Below are positions 58,520 through 64,000 of a DNA stretch of 64,000 nucleotides, in pieces; the stretch's first letter is position 1, and every line of letters begins with the position of its first letter. A program made the translations under genes and the position numbers. The DNA is from Mycobacterium sp. NS-7484. Lineage in GTDB: Bacteria > Actinomycetota > Actinomycetes > Mycobacteriales > Mycobacteriaceae. Below the pieces are notes generated by a model. The model did no database searches. It worked only from the letters and a program-made list of their open reading frames with translations, and had not been told where the DNA came from. The stretch is from NCBI RefSeq assembly GCF_001953975.1, contig NZ_MBEJ01000138.1, positions 1 to 64,000 on the forward strand, given 5' to 3'.

Positions 58520-59871
58520 TTTCGCACCAGCAGGCCATCTGTGGACACCGGCTGCCGCGGCGGCTGGGGATCAGCGGCATGGCCGATCGCGATGGCGCCC
58601 AACGGTTCCCAGTCCGCAGGTAGGTCCAGCTCGGCGCGCACCAGGTCGCCGGCGAAGATCGTCGAGCCGATCCAGCAGCTGCCGACCTCGCGTACTGCCA
58701 GTGCCACCAGCAAGGCCTGAACCGCCGCCCCCACGGCGACGGTGAACATGGTGTGCTCGGCCTCGGTGCGGGCGGCGTCGGGATAGCTGTGTGCGCCGTC
58801 GGGGACGAGGAACGGGATGACGAGTTCCGGTGCGTCGTAGAGAATCTGACCGCGGCCCAGCCGTCGCTCCACGGACTCCGGATCCCGGCCGTCGCCGGTC
58901 AGGTCGGCCCGCCACTTGTCCTTCATGCGGTCGAGCAGCCGAATGCGGGTGGCGCGGTCCTGCACCCAGACGAAGCGCACCGGGCGGGTGTGATGCGGGG
59001 CGGGTGCGGTAAGTGCTTCGCCGACAGCAGCTTCGATCAGTGCGGGGTCGACGGGTTCGGTACTGAACGCGCGCACCGACCGCCGCAGCAGTTGAGCCTG
59101 GGTGCGCCCCAGCTGAATTGCCTCGGCCGTGCCCAACCAGAACAGATCCTCTTCGCCCGGGCGCAGCAGCGTGCGTGCGGTCGACCCGTCGTCGGGCAGG
59201 TCCAGCCCGCGCACCACGGCGACCGGGATCGCGGTGAGTTTGCCCTTCACCAGATCGGCCGCGGCGGCGATCTCGTCGGCCACCGCGACCTCGGTGACCA
59301 TCAGCTCGTTGCCGTGCCGGTCGCGGGCACCCGCGTAACCGTGCAGCGCGGTGAGTCCGCAGGCGCCGATGGCGAAGTCCACTTGACCGTTGCGCCAGGC
59401 CCGGCCCATGGTGTCGGTGATCACGACGGCCACGGTGACGCCGAGCCGCTCACGCAGTCCCTCGCGCAGGGCGGCCGCGCTGCCGTCGGGATCGACCGGA
59501 AGCAGCGCCAACTCGGTGGAATCCACGTTGGAACCGTCCACGCCGGCGGCGGCCTGGACCAGGCCGATGGCGTTCTCGGTGATCAGGGTGCGGCCCTTGC
59601 GGGCCAGCACACGGACCGCCTCGGCGTCGATCAGCTTGCGTCGTAAGGTGTCCCGTTCCTCGGGATCCGACGGCGCCGTGACGATCCGGCCCTCGCACTT
59701 GCTGACGATCTTGCTGGTGACCACCAACACGTCTCCGTCGGCCAGCCACGGTGCCGCCCCGGCGAGCGCGGCGGCCAGATCGTCTCCGGGACGGAACTCG
59801 GGAAGTCCTGGCACCGGGATGATCTCGACCCGGTCGGCGGATCCGTGTTCGGGGTTCGCCGCGGTGGTCAC
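58516..59871 (-). CDS. fbiB: Coenzyme F420 glutamyl ligase / dehydro-F420 reductase FbiB
   Basis: The 451-residue two-domain enzyme has an N-terminal CofE-like ligase (VEIIPVPGLPEFRPGDDLAA, VLVVTSKIVSKCEGRIV, ITDTMGRAWRNGQVDFAIGA) and a C-terminal FMN nitroreductase-fold domain (RRSVRAFSTEPVDPALIEAA, VGSCWIGSTIF). It adds gamma-linked glutamates and reduces the dehydro precursor. GTG start overlaps fbiA by 4 bp. The F420-dependent enzyme at 4612 needs the product. Confidence 0.95.
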   Translation of the reverse strand: MTTAANPEHGSADRVEIIPVPGLPEFRPGDDLAAALAGAAPWLADGDVLVVTSKIVSKCEGRIVTAPSDPEERDTLRRKLIDAEAVRVLARKGRTLITENAIGLVQAAAGVDGSNVDSTELALLPVDPDGSAAALREGLRERLGVTVAVVITDTMGRAWRNGQVDFAIGACGLTALHGYAGARDRHGNELMVTEVAVADEIAAAADLVKGKLTAIPVAVVRGLDLPDDGSTARTLLRPGEEDLFWLGTAEAIQLGRTQAQLLRRSVRAFSTEPVDPALIEAAVGEALTAPAPHHTRPVRFVWVQDRATRIRLLDRMKDKWRADLTGDGRDPESVERRLGRGQILYDAPELVIPFLVPDGAHSYPDAARTEAEHTMFTVAVGAAVQALLVALAVREVGSCWIGSTIFAGDLVRAELDLPADWEPLGAIAIGHAADPQPPRQPVSTDGLLVRK

Positions 59872-60851
59872 CAGGCCACACCCGCGAGGTCCAGGCCCGC
59901 CCGCACCATCTCGGCGGTGGTCGCCGGATCGGTCATCAGCAGTGGCACTGCGGCCACCTTCACACCGGCGATGTCGGCCTGGTCACCTTCGTGTACCAGC
60001 CAACCGTCCAACAGTCCGGTGCCCGAGCGGGCCCCGAAGAACTCACCCACGCCCTGTGAGGAGGATTGGACGCCGATGATTCGCAGGCACTCATCTGCCA
60101 TGCCGCGCAAAGGTTTTCCATCGATGATGGGGGAGTAGCCGATGACCGGTGCCGGAGTTGAGCGCAGGGCGGCGCGGATGCCGGGAATCTGCAGGATCGG
60201 GCCGATGCTCACGACGGGATTCGACGGTGCCAGCAACACCACGTCGGCCTCGGCAATGGCCTCGGTGACGCCTGGCGCGGCGGTTGCCTGTTCTGCGCCG
60301 ACGAACGCGAAGCTGTGCGAGGGCACCTGGGCGCGGTAGCGCACCCACCACTCCTGGAAGTGGATCGCGCGCCGGGAATCGTCGTCGGGATCGGTGATCA
60401 CCACGTGCGTCTCGCTGCGGTCGTCGGTCACCGGCAGCAACCGTGCTCCGGGCGACCAGCGCTTGCACAATGCCTCGGTGACCTGCGACAGGGGGTAGCC
60501 GGCGCGCAGCATCTGAGTGCGGACCAGGTGGGTCGCCAAGTCGCGGTCGCCCAGGCCGAACCAGTCGGGTTGCACGCCGTAGGCGGCCAGTTCTTCCTTG
60601 GCGTGCCAGGTTTCGTTGCGGTGACCCCAGCCTCGCTCAGGGTCGATGCCGCCGCCGAGGGTGTACATGCAGGTGTCGAGGTCCGGGCAGATCCGGACGC
60701 CGTGCATCCAGGCGTCGTCGCCCACGTTCACGATCGCGGTGAGTTCATGCTTGCTGTCGTTCCCGCCGAAAGCCCCGAGGCCCAACAGGTGCTGTACCCC
60801 CAGCAAAAAGCGGGCGCCTCCGACGCCGCCGACCAGAACGGTGATCTTCAC
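59868..60851 (-). CDS. fbiA: 2-phospho-L-lactate/PEP transferase FbiA (CofD)
   Basis: The 327-residue CofD enzyme begins KITVLVGGVGGARFLLGVQH, with VNVGDDAWMHGVRICPDLDT, LGDRDLATHLVRTQML and LLAPSNPVVSIGPIL-Q. It joins the phosphoenolpyruvyl/lactyl group to Fo, making (dehydro)F420-0. The GTG at 60851 puts the fold at residue 2, as in M. tuberculosis; the frame runs on to 60902. It is divergent from whiB2. Confidence 0.95.
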   Translation of the reverse strand: MKITVLVGGVGGARFLLGVQHLLGLGAFGGNDSKHELTAIVNVGDDAWMHGVRICPDLDTCMYTLGGGIDPERGWGHRNETWHAKEELAAYGVQPDWFGLGDRDLATHLVRTQMLRAGYPLSQVTEALCKRWSPGARLLPVTDDRSETHVVITDPDDDSRRAIHFQEWWVRYRAQVPSHSFAFVGAEQATAAPGVTEAIAEADVVLLAPSNPVVSIGPILQIPGIRAALRSTPAPVIGYSPIIDGKPLRGMADECLRIIGVQSSSQGVGEFFGARSGTGLLDGWLVHEGDQADIAGVKVAAVPLLMTDPATTAEMVRAGLDLAGVAW

Positions 60852-61145
60852 AACGTCCGACCCTAAGCGCTGAGGGCCTGCGGATGGAAACGACGTCGTC
60901 ACGGCCAGGACACGCCGATGTCGCGACGCGCCGATTTGACATTACGAGATGGTATGAAATCGCGCCATTCCGCTTGACCCTGGCAGCTAACACGTGTGTA
61001 ATCACAGTTGTGTCATTTCCCGGTTGGTGACCGATTCCGGTGTCGCGGACCGAGATTCGATCAACTGTTCGAATGGGGTGACCGCACATCGCAATAGTGG
61101 GGCTCCACTTAGGATCTACGAGACCGAGTGAGGAGGCGGGGGAAA
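60852..61145. promoter_or_regulatory. Intergenic region between divergent fbiA and whiB2
   Basis: This 294-bp region carries the promoters of both genes. An inverted repeat ATTCGA (61055-61060) / TCGAAT (61069-61074) with an 8-bp spacer lies about 75 bp before whiB2. No gene is visible in it. Confidence 0.45.
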
Positions 61146-61535
61146 ATGTCTTATGAGAGCGGCGATTTCGATCATGTGGTCCGGTTTGACGGCCGGCTGC
61201 TCGGCTCGGTGGACAACGCACCGCACATCAACACCGGAACGACACCGTTGGAGACGACCGGACGTCCCCAGCTGAGTCTCGTTCCCGAACACATTGATGT
61301 TGATCCGGAAGTCGAAGACGACCAATGGCAGGAACGTGCGCTCTGCGCACAGACCGACCCGGAGGCGTTCTTCCCGGAGAAGGGCGGGTCTACCCGCGAG
61401 GCCAAGCGCATCTGCCAGGGCTGTGAAGTCAAGGATGCGTGCTTGGAGTACGCGCTCGCGCACGATGAGCGCTTCGGTATCTGGGGAGGGCTATCCGAAC
61501 GGGAGCGTCGCCGCCTCAAACGCGGCATCATCTGA
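61146..61535 (+). CDS. whiB2: WhiB2 (WhmD) iron-sulfur transcription factor
   Basis: The 129-residue protein has four cluster ligands C67, C90, C93 and C99 (ALCAQ, RICQGCEVKDACLEYAL), the beta-turn GIWGG, and a basic DNA-contact tail ERERRRLKRG. WhiB2 controls septation in mycobacteria and is essential in M. smegmatis, where it is WhmD. GAGGAGG lies about 12 bp before the ATG at 61146. Position opposite fbiA matches M. tuberculosis. Confidence 0.95.
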   Translation: MSYESGDFDHVVRFDGRLLGSVDNAPHINTGTTPLETTGRPQLSLVPEHIDVDPEVEDDQWQERALCAQTDPEAFFPEKGGSTREAKRICQGCEVKDACLEYALAHDERFGIWGGLSERERRRLKRGII

Positions 61536-61571
61536 GGCTCTCGGCAGGGCGCTGAACGTGGGCGCCCGACG

Positions 61572-62069
61572 TCAGTCGTCGTCGATCGTTGGGTCGATGA
61601 CTGACGGTTCAACTCCCAGATAGGTGGCCACCTGGGCCACCAGGATTTCATGCAGCAAATCAGCAAGCTCATCGGATCCTTTGACCCGGCGCTCGATGGG
61701 CTTGCGGAACAACACAATTCGAGCCCGGGTCGCATTTCCTCTGACGTCGACGCCTGCCGGTATCAGCCGCGCCAGCGCGATCGGGCCATCCGCGATGACC
61801 TCGGGCGGCCACTGCACACTGTCGGGATCCTTCGGGGACATCCGGGGAATCTCGTCCACCGCGACGTCGAGATCTTTCAGCCGCGACGCCCATCGGCGTT
61901 CGATCGGCTCATAGGCTTCCAGGACCGCCATGTCGAACCGCTCGGCACGGCTGCGCCACCCCGGAACCGAACGCGGCAGCAGCGGCCCGCGGATATCGCG
62001 ACCGCGCCGCGACCGCCATGGGTTTCGCTGGACCACGGCGATGATCGTAACGGTTCGGGATCGGGGCAC
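61572..62069 (-). CDS. Zincin-like metallopeptidase family protein lacking the second His
   Basis: The 165-residue protein matches the family found after whiB2 (Rv3259-like): WRSRAERFDMAVLEAYEPIE, VDEIPRMSPKDPDSVQWPP, LARLIPAGVDVRGNATRARI, and LADLLHEILVAQVATYLGVE. The motif is HEILVAQ where an active zincin has HExxH, so peptidase activity is doubtful. The start is uncertain: GTG 62069, GTG 62036, or later codons around IRGPLLP. It is divergent from the DUF3499 gene. Confidence 0.83.
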   Translation of the reverse strand: MPRSRTVTIIAVVQRNPWRSRRGRDIRGPLLPRSVPGWRSRAERFDMAVLEAYEPIERRWASRLKDLDVAVDEIPRMSPKDPDSVQWPPEVIADGPIALARLIPAGVDVRGNATRARIVLFRKPIERRVKGSDELADLLHEILVAQVATYLGVEPSVIDPTIDDD

Positions 62070-62125
62070 CGACGGCTGAGCGTGTCCGGCAGCGCACAGC
62101 GATCGTCCACAGTAATCTCTGGTGC

Positions 62126-62545
62126 GTGAATGTTCCCCGTCGCTGCTGCCGGCCCGGGTGCCCGCACTATGCCGTGGCGACGCTGACTTTTGTCTACTCC
62201 GACTCCACGGCTGTGGTCGGACCCTTGGCCACGGTTTCCGAGCCCCACTCCTGGGATCTGTGCGTCGGCCACGCCGGGCGCATCACCGCGCCCCGTGGCT
62301 GGGAGCTGGTTCGTCACGCCGGGCCGCTGCCCACCAATCCCGATGAAGACGACCTGGTGGCCCTGGCCGACGCGGTCCGGGAGGGTCAGGCCGGTGCCGT
62401 GCCGCGTGGCGGAGTGGTCGCCGGATTCTCCGATCCCGCCACCGGTGTGGGCGCCGGCGCGGTGATCGCGCCGCAGGCCCGTCCTTCTGAGACCAACGGG
62501 CGTCGTCGTGGTCATCTGCGGGTGCTGCCGGATCCCGACAACTAG
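62126..62545 (+). CDS. DUF3499 family protein
   Basis: The 139-residue protein has CCRPGCPHYAVATLTFVYSD, WDLCVGHAGRITAPRGWELV and a variable C-terminus, as in DUF3499 (Rv3258c). Cys in RCCRPGC and LCVGH could bind zinc. Function is unknown. GTG start. manB follows 127 bp downstream. Confidence 0.86.
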   Translation: MNVPRRCCRPGCPHYAVATLTFVYSDSTAVVGPLATVSEPHSWDLCVGHAGRITAPRGWELVRHAGPLPTNPDEDDLVALADAVREGQAGAVPRGGVVAGFSDPATGVGAGAVIAPQARPSETNGRRRGHLRVLPDPDN

Positions 62546-62672
62546 CCCGGACACGCCACGGACTAGCACTGACTAGCCCTGATCAGACAACAGCCGGGCC
62601 ACGAGTAGTGAACGTGTCGAAGCCACCCGACAGTTAGGCTGGCGCCAACGATCCCGTTTCACAAGGAGCTAT

Positions 62673-64000
62673 ATGTCTAGGCCAGCGGCGGCTGTTCACG
62701 ATGTCATCAAGGCCTATGACGTCCGTGGATTGGTCGGTACGCAGATCGACGAGTCGTTCGTGGCCGAGGTCGGTGGCGCGTTCGCCCGCCTGGTCCGGGC
62801 CGAGGGTGCCACCCAGGCCGTGATCGGCTACGACATGCGGGAGAGCTCACCGACGTTGGCGGCCGCGTTCGCCGACGGTGTGACGGCTCAGGGCCTCGAC
62901 GTGGTCCGGATCGGTCTGGCCTCCACCGATCAGCTGTATTTCGCCTCGGGTCTGTTGGACTGCCCGGGGGCGATGTTCACCGCGAGCCACAATCCGGCGG
63001 CCTACAACGGCATCAAGTTGTGTCGCGCCGGAGCCAAGCCGGTCGGCAAGGACACCGGTCTGGCCGTGATCGCCGATGAGGTGATTGCCGGCGTGCCGGC
63101 GTTCGACGGCCCGCCCGGGTCGATTTCCGACCGCGATGTGCTGGCCGACTACGGCGCCTTCCTCCGGTCCCTGGTCGACCTCAGCGCGCTGCGTCCACTG
63201 CGGATCGCAGTGGACGCGGGCAACGGCATGGCCGGGCACACCACGCCCGCGGTTCTCGGTCCGATCCCCGACGTCACGGTGCTTCCGCTGTTCTTCGAAC
63301 TCGACGGCACCTTCCCCAATCACGAAGCCAACCCGCTGGATCCGGCCAACCTGGTCGACCTGCAGGCACATGTGCTGGCCACCGGCGCCGATATCGGCCT
63401 GGCCTTCGACGGTGACGCCGACCGGTGCTTCGTCGTCGACGAACTCGGTCGCCCGGTGTCTCCGTCGGCGGTGACCGCCCTGGTGGCCGCCCGGGAACTC
63501 AACCGGGAGATCGGTGCCACCGTCATCCACAACCTGATCACCTCGCGCGCGGTACCCGAGTTGGTGACCGAGCGCGGCGGAACCCCGGTGCGCTCGCGGG
63601 TCGGGCATTCCTATATCAAGGCCCTGATGGCCGAGACCGGAGCCATCTTCGGTGGCGAGCACTCGGCGCACTACTACTTCCGTGACTTCTGGGGCGCCGA
63701 TTCCGGCATGCTCGCCGCGCTGCACGTGCTCGCCGCACTGGGTGAGCAGGATCGGCCACTCTCGGAGATCATGGCGGACTATCAGCGGTACGAGGCGTCC
63801 GGCGAGATCAACTTCACCGTCAGCGATGCACCGGAATGCGTGGACGCGGTACTGAAATCGTTCGGCAGTTCGATCCAGTCCATCGACCACCTCGACGGCG
63901 TCACCGTCGATCTCGGCGGCGGCTGCTGGTTCAACCTGCGTAGCTCCAATACCGAACCGCTACTTCGCCTGAACGTGGAAGCGCGCACCGCCGAGGATGT
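62673..64000 (+). CDS. manB: Phosphomannomutase ManB (PmmA), 3' truncated by window
   Basis: The first 442 residues are present. They include VIKAYDVRGLVGTQIDESFV, the phosphoserine loop MFTASHNPAAYNGIK, the metal loop AFDGDADRCF, and GEHSAHYYFRDFWGADSG. It converts mannose 6-phosphate to mannose 1-phosphate for ManC. AAGGAG lies 4 bp before the ATG at 62673. Only the last residues of the family's normal length are missing. Confidence 0.95.
   Translation, partial: MSRPAAAVHDVIKAYDVRGLVGTQIDESFVAEVGGAFARLVRAEGATQAVIGYDMRESSPTLAAAFADGVTAQGLDVVRIGLASTDQLYFASGLLDCPGAMFTASHNPAAYNGIKLCRAGAKPVGKDTGLAVIADEVIAGVPAFDGPPGSISDRDVLADYGAFLRSLVDLSALRPLRIAVDAGNGMAGHTTPAVLGPIPDVTVLPLFFELDGTFPNHEANPLDPANLVDLQAHVLATGADIGLAFDGDADRCFVVDELGRPVSPSAVTALVAARELNREIGATVIHNLITSRAVPELVTERGGTPVRSRVGHSYIKALMAETGAIFGGEHSAHYYFRDFWGADSGMLAALHVLAALGEQDRPLSEIMADYQRYEASGEINFTVSDAPECVDAVLKSFGSSIQSIDHLDGVTVDLGGGCWFNLRSSNTEPLLRLNVEARTAED

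Noticed and set aside
1..64000. CRISPR arrays, tRNA, rRNA, insertion sequences, prophage
   Set aside because: No regularly spaced repeats, cloverleaf-like genes, transposase or integrase sequences were recognised on either strand.

Overview
The window is high-GC actinobacterial DNA from a Mycobacterium-type (probably fast-growing, Mycolicibacterium) chromosome. Gene order and content match the conserved mycobacterial block that in M. tuberculosis runs from the sigF neighbourhood through accA3, sseA, maf, accD5, birA, purK/purE, fadE25, lcp1, rmlD, wbbL, GDP-mannose pyrophosphorylase, fbiB, fbiA and whiB2 to phosphomannomutase. Several accessory blocks interrupt this backbone. Both window edges cut genes: a UDP-glucose dehydrogenase at the left and a phosphomannomutase at the right. 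No rRNA, tRNA, transposase, prophage or CRISPR array was seen. Family names come from reading translated sequence by eye; no search was run.

Region 1-9 kb is a stress-response island. An RsbW-type anti-sigma factor meets a STAS-domain protein tail to tail, and this arrangement occurs twice (1750-2718 and 6332-7908). The second copy contains sigF itself. Small general-stress genes lie between: DUF6131, DUF7218, usfY and DUF6328. At least eight sequences of the form GTTT-N15-17-GGG(T/C)A sit just upstream of genes here and at 13.5, 16.0, 17.5 and 38.0 kb, so SigF probably controls much of the first 18 kb.

Region 9-20 kb carries acyl-CoA carboxylase (accA3 and accD5-accE5), sulfur-transfer genes (sseA-sufE), maf, a SigF-linked divergent dehydrogenase/hydrolase pair, and a recQ helicase broken by a deletion that removed Walker A and the DEAH box. 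Region 20.3-24.6 kb is a three-gene operon (acyl-CoA ligase, 3-ketosteroid dehydrogenase-like flavoprotein, Rieske KshA-like oxygenase) that looks steroid-catabolic.

Region 24.6-36.6 kb is a cell-surface polysaccharide locus. It has a phosphoglycosyltransferase, GDP-mannose dehydratase and GDP-fucose synthase, two GT4 glycosyltransferases, a Wzx-like flippase, two beta-helix acyltransferases, a condensation-fold acyltransferase, a DUF218 protein and an unusual degenerate pair of CrcB-like membrane proteins. It probably makes an acylated, fucose-containing glycan.

Region 36.7-42.8 kb returns to the backbone (birA, PH-domain protein, csbD, gtrA, purK-purE, fadE25 with a TetR regulator). Region 42.9-52.3 kb is a sugar and organic-acid oxidation cluster of five co-directional genes: glucose dehydrogenase, GH15 glycosidase, pyruvate-oxidase-like enzyme, enolase-superfamily dehydratase, and a large FAD/Fe-S dehydrogenase. 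A MarR gene is divergent, with two matched palindromes between. Region 52.3-64 kb holds cell-wall assembly genes (lcp1, rmlD, wbbL, manC, manB), coenzyme F420 biosynthesis (fbiA-fbiB) and whiB2.
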